Assembly: GCF_031760065.1 (NCBI RefSeq)
Contig: NZ_CP134500.1
Location: forward strand, 1,054,001-1,118,000
DNA: 64,000 nt
From: Streptomyces durocortorensis
Lineage (GTDB): Bacteria; Actinomycetota; Actinomycetes; Streptomycetales; Streptomycetaceae
Direction: 5' to 3'
Part shown: positions 27,674 through 37,746 of the stretch, piece by piece
Layout of the letters: every line of letters starts with the position of its first letter
How positions within the stretch are numbered: position 1 is the first letter of the stretch
Made by a program: the position numbers and the translations under genes
The notes under the pieces: generated by a model
What the model saw: the letters and a program-made list of their open reading frames with translations, nothing else
What the model was told of the DNA's origin: nothing
The model's database searches: none

Positions 27674-28375
27674 TCAGCCCATTCCGGTGATGAGCTTCCG
27701 CAGGAAGGCCAGGTCGACCTCTTCGAGCGAGCTGACGACCACACGTCCGGCGGCGGGGGCGATCGGAGCCACCGACGGCACGGCGACGACCCGGCACCCG
27801 GCGGCCTCGGCGGCGGCCACCCCGGTCGCGGTGTCCTCGATGACGGCACAGCGCCAGGGGTCGGCGCCGAAGCCCGCGGCGGCGGTGAGATAGGGCTCGG
27901 GGTGGGGCTTGGTCCGGGCGACCTCGTCCCCGGCGACCGTGAGCGCGAAGTGGTGGTGGCCCACCGAGTCCAGGACCCGGTCGATGATCCGGCGGTGGGA
28001 GGCCGAGACGAGCGCGGTGGGCACCTCGTGCACGGCCAGGTCGGCGAGTAGCCGCTCGGCGCCCGGCATCAGGGGCACCCCGCGCGCGATACGCTTCTCG
28101 AAGCCGTCGTTGAGCAGCCCGGTCAACTCGTCGAGCCGGATGTCGGCGCCGGTGACGTCGATGAGGTATCCCGCGCTGCGGGTCATCGGACCGCCGACGA
28201 CGACGTCCCGCCAGGCCTCGTCCAGCCGGTGTCCGAGGTCGGCGAAGACCTCCTTCTCGACGTCCCACCAGAAGCCCTCGGTATCGACCAGGGTTCCGTC
28301 CATGTCGAGAAGGACCGCCTGCAAAGCGGCGCCTTCGGCCGTGCGGGTCAAGGACGCGGGGACCGTACTGGTCAT
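27674..28375 (-). CDS. HAD-superfamily hydrolase (beta-phosphoglucomutase-like)
   Basis: Protein of 233 aa from the ATG at about 28375. HAD motif I is LLDMDGTLVD, motif II ALVSAS, the lysine of motif III is in RTKPHPEPYL, and motif IV is VIEDTATGVAAAEAAG. The cap domain is inserted after motif I, the layout of phosphoglycolate-phosphatase and beta-phosphoglucomutase-like enzymes. It lies downstream of metH on the same strand, after a hairpin, and is probably separate. Substrate is unknown. Confidence 0.9.
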   Translation of the reverse strand: MTSTVPASLTRTAEGAALQAVLLDMDGTLVDTEGFWWDVEKEVFADLGHRLDEAWRDVVVGGPMTRSAGYLIDVTGADIRLDELTGLLNDGFEKRIARGVPLMPGAERLLADLAVHEVPTALVSASHRRIIDRVLDSVGHHHFALTVAGDEVARTKPHPEPYLTAAAGFGADPWRCAVIEDTATGVAAAEAAGCRVVAVPSVAPIAPAAGRVVVSSLEEVDLAFLRKLITGMG

Positions 28376-28401
28376 CCGGCACACCTTCCGTAAGGGACGA
28401 G

Positions 28402-28443
28402 AAGGCCGGCCGCCATTCCCAGAAGTGGGAGGGCGACCGGCCT
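28402..28443 (-). terminator. Imperfect hairpin after metH
   Basis: AGGCCGG and CGCC..TCCCA pair with TGGGA..GGCG and CCGGCCT around a GAAG loop, with two bulged positions. It lies about 75-115 bases beyond the metH stop and before the HAD gene. Coordinates are approximate to a few bases. Confidence 0.6.
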
Positions 28444-28518
28444 GCACTGGACCGACCAGTGTACGACGTGTCCGGCTACGGCGCGCGAAGGGCGCGGCAA
28501 CGGGCGGTGAGCACCGCT

Positions 28519-31500
28519 CTACCGGGCGTTGAAGTACTTCGCCTCGGGGTGGTGGATGACGATGGCGTCGGTGGACTGTTCCGGGTGGAGCTGGAACTCC
28601 TCGGAGAGGTGGACGCCGATGCGCTCCGGCTGGAGCAGGTCCGCGATCTTGGCCCGGTCCTCCAGGTCGGGGCACGCTCCGTAACCGAGGGAGAACCGCG
28701 CACCCCGGTACTTCAGCGCGAACATGTCCTCGACGTCCGCCGGGTCCTCCCCGCCGAAACCGAGCTCGCCGCGGACCCGGGCGTGCCAGTACTCGGCCAG
28801 GGCTTCGGCGAGCTGGACGGACAGGCCGTGGAGTTCGAGGTAGTCGCGGTAGGAGTTGGCGGCGAAGAGTTCGGCGGTGGCTTCCCCGATCTTCGAGCCG
28901 ACGGTGACGACCTGGAGGCCGATGACGTCCCGCTCCCCGGACTCCTCCGGCCGGAAGAAGTCCGCGAGGCAGAGCCGGCGGCCGCGGCGCTGGCGGGGGA
29001 AGGTGAAGCGGGTGCGCTCCGAGCCGTCCTCGTGCAGCAGGATCAGGTCGTCACCCTTGGAAACGCACGGGAAGTAGCCGTAGACGACGGCCGCCTCCAG
29101 CATGTTCTCGGTGTGGAGCTTGTCGAGCCAGCCGCGCAGATGCGGGCGGCCCTCGGTCTCCACCAGCTCCTCGTACGTCGGTCCGTCGCCGGTACGGGCC
29201 TGCTTCAGGCCCCACTGGCCCTTGAACAGGGCGCCCTCGTCGAGCCAGGAGGCGTACTCCTTGAGCTGGATGCCCTTGACGACCCTGGTCCCCCAGAACG
29301 GGGGCTCGGGCACCGGGTTGGTGACGGAGACGTCCGAGCGGACACCCTCCTCCTGCTCCTCGACCTCGATCACCGGGACATCCCGCTTCGGCACCCGGCG
29401 CTGCTTGAGTTCGGGGAGGGTGGCGCCGGGGACTCCGCGCTTGACGGCGATCAGCGCGTCCATCAGGCGCAGGCCCTCGAAGGCGTCACGGGCGTAACGG
29501 ACTTCGCCCTCGTAGATCTCGTGGAGGTCCTGCTCGACGTAGGCCCGGGTGAGGGCGGCGCCGCCGAGGATGACGGGGTAGTCGGCGGCCATGTTGCGCT
29601 GGTTGAGCTCCTGAAGGTTCTCCTTCATGATCACCGTCGACTTCACCAGCAGACCCGACATCCCGATCACATCGGCCCGGTGCTCCTCGGCCGCCTCCAG
29701 GATCGCCGATACCGGCTGCTTGATCCCGAGGTTCACGACGTTGTAGCCGTTGTTGGACAGGATGATGTCGACGAGGTTCTTCCCGATGTCGTGCACATCG
29801 CCCCGGACGGTGGCCAGCACGATCGTGCCCTTGCCGTCGTCATCGGTCTTCTCCATGTGCGGCTCCAGATACGCCACGGCGCTCTTCATCACCTCCGCCG
29901 ACTGGAGGACGAAGGGCAGCTGCATCTGGCCGGAGCCGAACAGCTCCCCGACCACCTTCATGCCCTCCAGGAGGGTGTTGTTGACGATGTCGAGAGCCGG
30001 GGTGTCCGCAAGGGCTTCGTCGAGGTCGGCCTCCAGACCGTTCTTCTCCCCATCGATGATCCGCCGCTGAAGCCGCTCGTCCAGCGGGAGGGCGAGGAGC
30101 TCCTCGGCCTTGCCCGCCTTCATCGACTTCATGTTGACGCCCTCGAACAGCTCCATCAGCTTCTGGAGGGGGTCATAGCCCTCGGCACGGCGGTCGTAGA
30201 TCAGGTCGAGGGCCACCTTGACCTGCTCCTCCTCCAGCCGGGCGATCGGCAGGATCTTCGAGGCGTGCACGATCGCGGAGTCCAGGCCCGCCTTCACGCA
30301 CTCGTCGAGGAAGACGGAGTTCAGCACCACCCGGGCGGCCGGGTTCAGGCCGAAGGAGATGTTGGAGAGGCCCAGCGTGGTCTGGACGTCGGGGTGGCGC
30401 TTCTTGAGTTCGCGGATCGCCCCGATCGTCGCGATGCCGTCGCCCCGCGACTCCTCCTGACCCGTGCAGATCGTGAACGTCAGCGTGTCGATGAGGATGT
30501 CCGACTCGTGAATGCCCCAGTTCGTGGTGAGGTCGGCGATCAGCCGCTCGGCGATGGCGACCTTGTGCTCGACGGTGCGGGCCTGGCCCTCCTCGTCGAT
30601 CGTCAACGCGATCAAAGCGGCGCCGTGCTCCGAGGCCAATGCGCTGACCTGCGCGAACCTCGACTCAGGGCCGTCGCCATCCTCGTAGTTCACCGAGTTC
30701 AGCACCGCACGCCCGCCCAGCTTCTCCAGGCCGGCGCGCAGCACGTCCAGCTCGGTGGAGTCCAGCACGATGGGCAGGGTGGAGGCGGTGGCGAAACGGC
30801 CCGCCAGCTCCGCCATGTCGGCGACGCCGTCACGGCCGACGTAGTCGACGCACAGGTCGAGCATGTGCGCGCCCTCACGGATCTGGTCCCGCGCCATCTC
30901 CACGCAGTCGTCCCAGCGCGCCTCCAGCATCGCCTCGCGGAACTTCTTGGAGCCGTTGGCGTTCGTCCGCTCACCGATGGCGAGGTACGACGTGTCCTGC
31001 CGGAAGGGCACGGTCTGGTACAGCGAGGCGGCACCCGGCTCCGGGCGCGGCCGGCGGACCGCGGGCGTCAGGTCCCGGACCCGCTCCACGACCTGGCGCA
31101 GGTGCTCCGGCGTCGTACCGCAGCAGCCACCGACCAGCGAGAGTCCGTACTCGTGGACGAAGGTCTCCTGGGCGTCCGCCAGCTCGGCCGGACCCAGCGG
31201 ATAGTGCGCACCGTTCTTCCCGAGGACCGGCAGACCGGCGTTCGGCATGCAGGAGAGCGGGATACGGGAGTGCCGGGCCAGGTAGCGCAGGTGCTCGCTC
31301 ATCTCGGCCGGACCGGTCGCGCAGTTCAGGCCGATCATGTCGATGCCCAGCGGCTCCAGGGCCGTCAGCGCCGCACCGATCTCCGAGCCGAGGAGCATCG
31401 TCCCCGTCGTCTCGACCGTGACCGAGCAGATCAGCGGGAGAGTGAGGCCGGTGGCCTCCATGGCGCGCCGGGCTCCGATGACCGAGGCCTTGGTCTGGAG

Positions 31501-32031
31501 CAGGTCCTGGGTCGTCTCCACCAGGATGGCGTCGGCGCCGCCCGCGATCATGCCCTCGGCGTTCTGCTGGTAGGCGTCACGGAGGGTGATGTAGGGGGCG
31601 TGGCCCAGGGTGGGGAGCTTCGTGCCCGGACCCATCGAGCCCAGCACCCAGCGCTGCTGTCCGGTCGAGGCCGTGAACTCGTCCGCCACCTCACGCGCGA
31701 TCCGCGCACCCGCCTCGGCCAGCTCGTACACCCGCTCCGGGATGTCGTACTCCGCGAGCGCCGCGTAGTTCGTCCCGAAGGTGTTCGTCTCCACGCAGTC
31801 CACACCGACCGCGAAGTACTCCTCGTGGACCGAACGCACGATGTCCGGACGCGTGATGTTCAGGATCTCGTTGCAGCCTTCGAGGTTCTCGAAGTCCTCA
31901 AGTGTGGGGTCCTGGGCCTGGAGCATGGTTCCCATCGCCCCGTCGGCCACCACCACGCGGGTGGCGAGTGCCTCTCGGAGGGCGTCTGCTCGGGTCCGGC
32001 TGTCGGCGGCGGATGTCGGCAACGAGGCCAT
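28519..32031 (-). CDS. metH: Cobalamin-dependent methionine synthase MetH
   Basis: Protein of 1170 aa from ATG 32031 (GGGAGA upstream), slightly shorter than E. coli MetH. Four modules are visible in order: homocysteine domain with zinc-binding GGCCGTTPEHL near 300; folate (pterin-binding) domain with IGERTNANGSKKF; B12-binding domain with DVHDIGKNLV (His ligand); and the C-terminal activation domain around ADFFRPEESGERDVIGLQ. It transfers a methyl group from methyltetrahydrofolate to homocysteine via methylcobalamin. It diverges from gylR. Confidence 0.97.
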   Translation of the reverse strand: MASLPTSAADSRTRADALREALATRVVVADGAMGTMLQAQDPTLEDFENLEGCNEILNITRPDIVRSVHEEYFAVGVDCVETNTFGTNYAALAEYDIPERVYELAEAGARIAREVADEFTASTGQQRWVLGSMGPGTKLPTLGHAPYITLRDAYQQNAEGMIAGGADAILVETTQDLLQTKASVIGARRAMEATGLTLPLICSVTVETTGTMLLGSEIGAALTALEPLGIDMIGLNCATGPAEMSEHLRYLARHSRIPLSCMPNAGLPVLGKNGAHYPLGPAELADAQETFVHEYGLSLVGGCCGTTPEHLRQVVERVRDLTPAVRRPRPEPGAASLYQTVPFRQDTSYLAIGERTNANGSKKFREAMLEARWDDCVEMARDQIREGAHMLDLCVDYVGRDGVADMAELAGRFATASTLPIVLDSTELDVLRAGLEKLGGRAVLNSVNYEDGDGPESRFAQVSALASEHGAALIALTIDEEGQARTVEHKVAIAERLIADLTTNWGIHESDILIDTLTFTICTGQEESRGDGIATIGAIRELKKRHPDVQTTLGLSNISFGLNPAARVVLNSVFLDECVKAGLDSAIVHASKILPIARLEEEQVKVALDLIYDRRAEGYDPLQKLMELFEGVNMKSMKAGKAEELLALPLDERLQRRIIDGEKNGLEADLDEALADTPALDIVNNTLLEGMKVVGELFGSGQMQLPFVLQSAEVMKSAVAYLEPHMEKTDDDGKGTIVLATVRGDVHDIGKNLVDIILSNNGYNVVNLGIKQPVSAILEAAEEHRADVIGMSGLLVKSTVIMKENLQELNQRNMAADYPVILGGAALTRAYVEQDLHEIYEGEVRYARDAFEGLRLMDALIAVKRGVPGATLPELKQRRVPKRDVPVIEVEEQEEGVRSDVSVTNPVPEPPFWGTRVVKGIQLKEYASWLDEGALFKGQWGLKQARTGDGPTYEELVETEGRPHLRGWLDKLHTENMLEAAVVYGYFPCVSKGDDLILLHEDGSERTRFTFPRQRRGRRLCLADFFRPEESGERDVIGLQVVTVGSKIGEATAELFAANSYRDYLELHGLSVQLAEALAEYWHARVRGELGFGGEDPADVEDMFALKYRGARFSLGYGACPDLEDRAKIADLLQPERIGVHLSEEFQLHPEQSTDAIVIHHPEAKYFNAR

Positions 32032-32232
32032 GGATGATCTCCCAGGGATGCGACGGCTGTCGGCTTTGCGTCCTTCTTGGGGAAGGCGCACGACGCCAGC
32101 CTAGCCGGATGGCACCCCGGGCGGTCAGGGCGTCCATGGGGCGGACTGCATGCTGTGCGGGGTGCTGCACGTGTGGCCCAGTGGCGGAGACTTTCCCCCG
32201 GAGTCAGGCATAGGTCGGCATCGACCGATAGT

Positions 32233-32249
32233 GTTCAGCATTGTCGAAC
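32233..32249. promoter_or_regulatory. GylR-type operator candidate upstream of gylR
   Basis: The 17-base sequence GTTCAGCATTGTCGAAC is an imperfect palindrome (GTTC..CA.TG..GAAC). A 15/17 copy lies upstream of glpF at 33231. It sits 23 bases before the gylR start, where it could mediate autoregulation. IclR-family proteins bind sites of about this size. Confidence 0.65.
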
Positions 32250-32271
32250 CGAGGTGGAGGAGTACGGCGCG

Positions 32272-33036
32272 ATGGCCAAGAACATCCAGTCGCTGGAGCG
32301 GGCGGCCGCGATGCTGCGTCTGCTGGCGGGCGGCGAGCGCCGGCTCGGGCTCTCCGACATCGCCTCGTCGCTGGGGCTGGCCAAGGGCACCGCGCACGGC
32401 ATTCTGCGCACCCTCCAGCTGGAGGGGTTCGTCGAGCAGGACGCGGCGTCGGGGCGCTATCAGCTCGGCGCGGAGCTGCTGCGACTGGGCAACAGCTATC
32501 TGGACGTCCACGAGCTGCGGGCGCGTGCCCTGGTCTGGACGGACGACCTGGCCCGCTCCAGCGGCGAGAGCGTCCACCTCGGGGTGTTGCACCAGCACGG
32601 CGTCCTGATCATCCACCACGTCTTCCGGCCCGACGACAGCCGCCAGGTACTGGAGGTGGGGGCGATGCAGCCGCTGCACTCCACGGCGCTGGGCAAGGTG
32701 CTGTCCGCCTACGACCCGGTGGCCCACAGCGAGGTCATGGAGGCGGAGCGGCGCTCCTTCACCGGGCGCACCGTCACCACCGCCGACGAGTTCGAGGCGA
32801 TGCTCGACCTGATCCGGGCCCAGGGCTGGGCCGCCGACGCGGAGGAGACCTGGGAGGGCGTGGCCGCCGTCGCCGCCCCCGTGCACGACCGGCGCAGGAT
32901 GCCGGTGGGCGCGGTCGCCGTGACGGGTGCGGTGGAGCGGGTGGCCCCGGACGGGACGCTGCGGCCCGAGCTGATCGCGGCCGTACGGGACTGCGCCCGC
33001 GCGGTCTCCCGGGACCTGGGCGCCGGGCGCTTCTGA
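32272..33036 (+). CDS. gylR: IclR-family glycerol-operon regulator GylR
   Basis: Protein of 254 aa from ATG 32272 with GGTGGAGGAG upstream. It has the N-terminal IclR winged helix (LSDIASSLGLAKGTAHGILRTLQLEGFVEQ) and the C-terminal effector domain (GVLHQHGVLIIHHVFRPDD, HSTALGKVLSAYDP). Its location before glpF-glpK-glpD matches GylR, the glycerol-3-phosphate-responsive repressor of gylCABX in S. coelicolor. Matching palindromes upstream of gylR and glpF support this. Confidence 0.94.
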   Translation: MAKNIQSLERAAAMLRLLAGGERRLGLSDIASSLGLAKGTAHGILRTLQLEGFVEQDAASGRYQLGAELLRLGNSYLDVHELRARALVWTDDLARSSGESVHLGVLHQHGVLIIHHVFRPDDSRQVLEVGAMQPLHSTALGKVLSAYDPVAHSEVMEAERRSFTGRTVTTADEFEAMLDLIRAQGWAADAEETWEGVAAVAAPVHDRRRMPVGAVAVTGAVERVAPDGTLRPELIAAVRDCARAVSRDLGAGRF

Positions 33037-33405
33037 GGGCCCTCGCCCGCCACGTACGCCCCGCACACCACCCACCGCCCACCGCACCCCGCGCACCGGG
33101 CCCACTGCGCCGCGCACACCGACGCGCCCCACGCGCGCGAAGGGCCGGATAACGATCGCGTCGCGCACCGAGTCCTCCGCCACAGAACCCTTGACGCTTC
33201 CTTCACTCGGGGGAAACACTGCCGTTCAACGGTCGGCATTGTCGAACGCCTAACGGCAATACGCGTTAGGGTGTGACAGTGCCAAGGGCCGGTCAAGCCC
33301 TTACAGGTGGGCTGCCCACGCTTTGTGGATACCCATCTGGGGCGCGGACCACCGGAGGGACCCGGTGTTCCGCTCTCCCCTGGACGAAGGACAAAGGAGT
33401 CGCGG
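33037..33405 (+). promoter_or_regulatory. glpF (gyl) operon promoter region
   Basis: The 369-base gap has no gene. Its left third is Pro-codon-like C-rich low complexity. The right part carries a second GylR-like site (GGTCGGCATTGTCGAAC, 33231-33247) and, directly after it, an inverted repeat CCTAACG..CGTTAGG (33249-33270) with 8 bases between arms. TTGACG near 33191 could be a -35 element but no good -10 was fixed. AAAGGAG is the ribosome-binding site of glpF. Confidence 0.65.
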
Positions 33406-34197
33406 GTGTCCAGCTCCGACATTTTCATCGGCGAGACCTTCGGTACCGCCATACTCATCCTGCTCGGTGCCGGCGTTGTGGCCGCCGTCACACTGAAGCA
33501 CTCGAAGGCCCGCAACGCGGGCTGGCTGGCCATCACCTTCGGGTGGGGTTTCGCCGTACTCACCGGCGCCTATCTCGCCGGCGGCGTCTCGGGCGCCCAC
33601 CTCAACCCGGCGGTCACCCTCGGCCTCGCGGTCAAGGGCGGCACCGAGTGGGGCGACGTGCCGCTCTACCTCGGCTCCCAGCTGCTCGGCGCGATGATCG
33701 GCGCCGTACTGGTCTACGCGGTGTACTACGGGCAGTTCCACGCCCACCTCACCGACCCGGAGATCATCGGCACCAAGGGCACGGAAGAGGGCATGGTCGA
33801 CCAGACCGCCGCCCCCAAGGCAGGACCGGTGCTCGGGATCTTCTCCACCGGCCCCGAGATCCGCAACAGTGTGCAGAACGTCGTCACCGAGGTCATCGCC
33901 ACCGTCGTGCTGGTCCTGGCCATCCTCACCCAGGGCCTCAACAACGAGGGCAACGGTCTGGGCGCGCTCGGAGCCCTGATCACCGCCCTGGTGGTCGTCG
34001 GCATCGGCCTCTCCCTCGGCGGGCCCACCGGCTACGCCATCAACCCGGTCCGCGACCTCGGACCGCGCATCGTGCACGCGGTGCTGCCGCTGCCGAACAA
34101 GGGTGGTTCGGACTGGGGCTACGCGTGGGTACCCATCGTGGGTCCGCTCATCGGCGGCGCGCTCGCCGGCGGGCTCTACAACCTCGCCTTCGCCTGA
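33406..34197 (+). CDS. glpF: Glycerol facilitator GlpF (MIP aquaglyceroporin)
   Basis: Protein of 263 aa from GTG 33406 (AAAGGAG 6 bases upstream). Six hydrophobic segments plus two half-helices with the pore motifs HLNPAV and AINPVRD. The aspartate after NPVR and the overall length mark the glycerol-conducting branch rather than a strict aquaporin. It lets glycerol enter by diffusion, to be trapped by GlpK. It corresponds to gylC and is first in the operon. Confidence 0.95.
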   Translation: MSSSDIFIGETFGTAILILLGAGVVAAVTLKHSKARNAGWLAITFGWGFAVLTGAYLAGGVSGAHLNPAVTLGLAVKGGTEWGDVPLYLGSQLLGAMIGAVLVYAVYYGQFHAHLTDPEIIGTKGTEEGMVDQTAAPKAGPVLGIFSTGPEIRNSVQNVVTEVIATVVLVLAILTQGLNNEGNGLGALGALITALVVVGIGLSLGGPTGYAINPVRDLGPRIVHAVLPLPNKGGSDWGYAWVPIVGPLIGGALAGGLYNLAFA

Positions 34198-34276
34198 CCC
34201 GAGACCGGGACGCGGACCCGAGGCCGGGTATCAGCGCCGTAACCCCTATCACTTCACAGACTTCCGGGAGCACACC

Positions 34277-35821
34277 GTGACCGAAGCACACACGACCGGC
34301 ACCCACGGCACCGGGCCGTTCATCGCGGCCATCGACCAGGGCACCACCTCCAGCCGCTGCATCGTCTTCGACAAGGACGGCCGGATCGTCTCCGTCGACC
34401 AGAAGGAGCACGAGCAGATCTTCCCGAAGCCGGGCTGGGTCGAGCACGACGCGACCGAGATCTGGGAGAACGTCCAGGAGGTCGTCGCCGGGGCCATCGT
34501 CAAGGCCGGCATCACCTCCGCCGACGTCAAGGCGATCGGCATCACCAACCAGCGCGAGACCACGCTGATGTGGGACAAGAACACCGGTGAGCCGGTCCAC
34601 AACGCACTGGTCTGGCAGGACACCCGCACCGACGCGCTCTGCAGGGAGCTCGGCCGCAATGTCGGCCAGGACCGCTTCCGCCGCGAGACCGGGCTGCCGC
34701 TCGCCTCGTACTTCGCCGGGCCCAAGGTCCGCTGGCTGCTCGACAACGTCGAAGGGCTGCGGGAGCGCGCCGAGGCGGGCGACATCCTCTTCGGCACCAT
34801 GGACTCCTGGGTCATCTGGAACCTGACCGGCGGCCCCGACGGCGGCGTCCATGTCACCGACGTCACCAACGCCTCGCGCACCCTCCTGATGAACCTGCAC
34901 ACCATGGCGTGGGACGAGAAGATCCTCCACTCCATCGGCATCCCCGCCGCCGTGCTCCCCGAGATCCGCTCCTCCGCCGAGGTCTACGGCAACGCCAAGG
35001 GCGGCATCCTGGACGGCGTGCCGGTCGCCTCCGCACTGGGCGACCAGCAGGCGGCCCTGTTCGGCCAGACCTGTTTCGCCGAGGGCGAGGCCAAGTCCAC
35101 GTACGGCACCGGCACCTTCATGCTGATGAACACCGGCTCCACCCCGGTGAACTCCTACAACGGGCTGCTGACCACCGTGGGCTACCGGATCGGCGACCAG
35201 CCCCCGGTGTACGCGCTGGAGGGCTCCATCGCGGTCACCGGTTCGCTGGTGCAGTGGATGCGCGACCAGATGGGCCTGATCAAGTCGGCCGCCGAGATCG
35301 AGACGCTGGCCTCCTCGGTCGAGGACAACGGCGGCGCCTACTTCGTGCCCGCCTTCTCCGGTCTGTTCGCCCCCTACTGGCGGCCCGACGCCCGTGGCGT
35401 CATCGCCGGTCTCACCCGCTACGTCACCAAGGCGCACATCGCCCGTGCCGTCCTGGAGGCCACCGCCTGGCAGACCCGCGAGATCAGCGACGCCATGACG
35501 AAGGACTCCGGCGTCGAGCTGGCCGCGCTCAAGGTCGACGGCGGCATGACGTCCAACAACCTGCTGATGCAGACGCTCTCCGACTTCCTGGACGCACCCG
35601 TGGTGCGGCCCATGGTCGCCGAGACCACCTGCCTCGGCGCGGCCTACGCCGCCGGTCTCGCCGTCGGTTTCTGGCCGGACACCGACGCGCTGCGCGCCAA
35701 CTGGCGCCGGGCCGCCGAGTGGACCCCCCGCATGGACGCGGACACCCGTGCCCGCGAGTACAAGAACTGGCTCAAGGCCGTCGAACGGACCATGGGCTGG
35801 ATCGAGGACGAAGAAAGCTGA
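34277..35821 (+). CDS. glpK: Glycerol kinase GlpK
   Basis: Protein of 514 aa from GTG 34277. FGGY-kinase signatures are clear: [17 protein letters not shown] (phosphate 1), [26 protein letters not shown] (glycerol-binding Arg and Asp), and [13 protein letters not shown], with [14 protein letters not shown] (ATP adenosine motif). It makes glycerol-3-phosphate from glycerol and ATP. It follows glpF by 79 bases and precedes glpD by 15, so the three form one operon. Confidence 0.97.
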   Translation: MTEAHTTGTHGTGPFIAAIDQGTTSSRCIVFDKDGRIVSVDQKEHEQIFPKPGWVEHDATEIWENVQEVVAGAIVKAGITSADVKAIGITNQRETTLMWDKNTGEPVHNALVWQDTRTDALCRELGRNVGQDRFRRETGLPLASYFAGPKVRWLLDNVEGLRERAEAGDILFGTMDSWVIWNLTGGPDGGVHVTDVTNASRTLLMNLHTMAWDEKILHSIGIPAAVLPEIRSSAEVYGNAKGGILDGVPVASALGDQQAALFGQTCFAEGEAKSTYGTGTFMLMNTGSTPVNSYNGLLTTVGYRIGDQPPVYALEGSIAVTGSLVQWMRDQMGLIKSAAEIETLASSVEDNGGAYFVPAFSGLFAPYWRPDARGVIAGLTRYVTKAHIARAVLEATAWQTREISDAMTKDSGVELAALKVDGGMTSNNLLMQTLSDFLDAPVVRPMVAETTCLGAAYAAGLAVGFWPDTDALRANWRRAAEWTPRMDADTRAREYKNWLKAVERTMGWIEDEES

Positions 35822-35836
35822 CGAGGAGCATTCACC

Positions 35837-37447
35837 ATGACCACCCTGCAGAGCGTTCCCGCCCTCGGAACGCACCCGGCCTCCGGCTCCCTGCCGAGCC
35901 GCGCCGAGACCCGGGACCAGCTGTCCCGGGCCACGTACGACCTCCTGGTCATCGGCGGCGGCATCCTGGGTATCTCGACCGCCTGGCATGCCGCGCAGTC
36001 CGGGCTGCGGGTGGCTCTGGTGGACGCCGGTGACTTCGCCGGCGCCACCTCCTCCGCCTCCTCCAAGCTGCTCCACGGCGGACTGCGCTACCTCCAGACC
36101 GGCGCGGTGAAGCTGGTCGCCGAGAACCACTTCGAGCGGCGCGCGGTCTCCCGCGAGGTGGCCCCGCACCTGGCCAACCCGCTCACCTTCTACCTCCCCG
36201 TCTACAAGGGCGGCCCGCACGGTGCGGCCAAGCTCGGCGCGGGCGTCTTCGCCTACTCCGCGCTCTCCGCGTTCGGCGACGGCGTCGGCCACGTCATCTC
36301 CCCGGCCAAGGCCCAGCGTGACGTGCCCGAGCTGCGTACGGACGACCTCAAGGCCGTCGCGGTCTACCGGGACGACCAGATGAACGACGCCCGCATGGCG
36401 CTGATGACGGTCCGCGCGGCCGTCGACGCGGGAGCGGTCGTCCTCAACCACGCGGCTGTCACCGGGCTGCGCTTCACCCGGGGCCGGGTCACCGGCGCCG
36501 AGCTGAAGGACAGCACGGACGGCACCGAGTTCGGCGTCGACGCCCGGCTCGTGCTCAACGCGACCGGCCCCTGGGTCGACCACCTCCGCAAGATGGAGGA
36601 CCCGAACGCGGCCCCCTCCATACGTCTGTCCAAGGGCGCCCACCTAGTCCTCAAGCGGACCCGGCCGTGGCGGGCGGCGCTGGCCACCCCGATCGACAAG
36701 TACCGCATCACCTTCGCGCTGCCGTGGGAGGACATGCTGCTCCTCGGCACGACGGACGAGGAGTACGAGGGCGATCCGGCGGATGTCGCGGTGACCGAGG
36801 CCGACACCGCGCAGATCCTCGACGAGGCGGCGTTCTCGATCAAGGACCAGCAGCTGTCGCGCGATCTGATCACATACTCCTTCGCGGGTCTGCGGGTGCT
36901 GCCGGGCGGGCCCGGCGACACCTCCAAGGCCAAGCGCGAGACGGTCGTGACCGAGGGCCGCGGCGGGATGCTGTCGGTCGCGGGCGGCAAGTGGACGACG
37001 TTCCGCCACATCGGCCGTACGGTGATGAACAAGCTGGCCGCCCTCCCTGGGCACCCGCTGGCCGAGGACATGGAGCCGATGAACCGGCTGCCGAGGAAGC
37101 TGCCGCTGCCCGGGATCGCCAACCCGAACGCGGTCGCGCACCGGCTGCTGATCGACGGCCCCGCCCCCGGCCCCCGGATGGCGCCGGACACCGCCCGGCA
37201 CCTGGCCACGCACTACGGCTCGCTCGCCTTCGACATCGCGCGCCTGGCGAACGAGAACCCGGCCCTGGCCGAGCGCGTCCACCCCGACGCCCCGGAGATC
37301 TGGGCCCAGGTCGCCTACGCCCGCGACCACGAGTGGGCCGAGACGGCGGACGACGTGCTGCGCCGCCGGACCACGCTGACGATCCGCGGTCTGGCCACGG
37401 ACGACGTCCGCGACGGTGTCGAGAAGCTGCTGGCGGACCGGGACTGA
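35837..37447 (+). CDS. glpD: Glycerol-3-phosphate dehydrogenase GlpD (FAD, aerobic type)
   Basis: Protein of 536 aa. The N-terminal FAD-binding motif is DLLVIGGGILGISTAWHAA, followed by SSASSKLLHGGLRYLQTG, characteristic of GlpD/FAD-dependent G3P dehydrogenases. The C-terminal cap domain (HYGSLAFDIARLANENP to DDVLRRRTTLTIRG) is complete. It oxidises G3P to dihydroxyacetone phosphate at the membrane and passes electrons to the quinone pool. It is last in the gyl operon and is followed by a terminator. Confidence 0.96.
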   Translation: MTTLQSVPALGTHPASGSLPSRAETRDQLSRATYDLLVIGGGILGISTAWHAAQSGLRVALVDAGDFAGATSSASSKLLHGGLRYLQTGAVKLVAENHFERRAVSREVAPHLANPLTFYLPVYKGGPHGAAKLGAGVFAYSALSAFGDGVGHVISPAKAQRDVPELRTDDLKAVAVYRDDQMNDARMALMTVRAAVDAGAVVLNHAAVTGLRFTRGRVTGAELKDSTDGTEFGVDARLVLNATGPWVDHLRKMEDPNAAPSIRLSKGAHLVLKRTRPWRAALATPIDKYRITFALPWEDMLLLGTTDEEYEGDPADVAVTEADTAQILDEAAFSIKDQQLSRDLITYSFAGLRVLPGGPGDTSKAKRETVVTEGRGGMLSVAGGKWTTFRHIGRTVMNKLAALPGHPLAEDMEPMNRLPRKLPLPGIANPNAVAHRLLIDGPAPGPRMAPDTARHLATHYGSLAFDIARLANENPALAERVHPDAPEIWAQVAYARDHEWAETADDVLRRRTTLTIRGLATDDVRDGVEKLLADRD

Positions 37448-37471
37448 CCCACCCCCCACGGGTACGAGGAC

Positions 37472-37501
37472 GGGGGCGGCTTCCGAGCGGGAGCCGCCCC
37501 C
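37472..37501 (+). terminator. Terminator of the glycerol operon
   Basis: GGGGGCGGCT pairs perfectly with AGCCGCCCCC around a 10-base loop, 24 bases after the glpD stop. The following 245 bases up to the PAC2 gene hold no gene; GGAAGGAGG at 37733 is the PAC2 ribosome-binding site. Confidence 0.8.
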
Positions 37502-37746
37502 GTCGGCGTGACCACGGGCCCCGGCACGCACAGCACTCCCAAGATCCTCGGCCGGCACGAGGACTGCCGCCACGGCTCTTGGGCGGTCACCGCCGACGGC
37601 TTCGGGCCGGGCCGGGACGAGCGGACGAACGGGGCTCCGGGAGCGAATGAGCAGGGTTCACCCGGCCGTGCAAGACGGCTGCGGCAGAAGGCCTCCGACG
37701 CCGTAAGGTTGCTCCGTACGTATGGAGACATCGGAAGGAGGCCCGG

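Noticed and set aside
28459..32037. A 1192-codon rightward open frame opposite metH, and similar long frames opposite the helicase (2230-3708), arc (18509-20323), SBP (25783-27396) and GH31 (39850-41919) genes
   Set aside because: All are mirror images of high-G+C coding genes, with Val/Gly/Asp/Arg-rich composition and no domain, ribosome-binding site or homology pattern. The opposite strands carry full families.
32032..32250. Possible cobalamin riboswitch in the metH leader
   Set aside because: GCCACTGG is present on the leader strand, but I find no convincing B12 box or the expected stems in order, and the element should also be near the metH start. A covariance search would settle it.
37508..37746. 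A short rightward open frame before the PAC2 gene
   Set aside because: It overlaps a region with terminator and ribosome-binding site of the next gene and has no recognisable pattern or start site.
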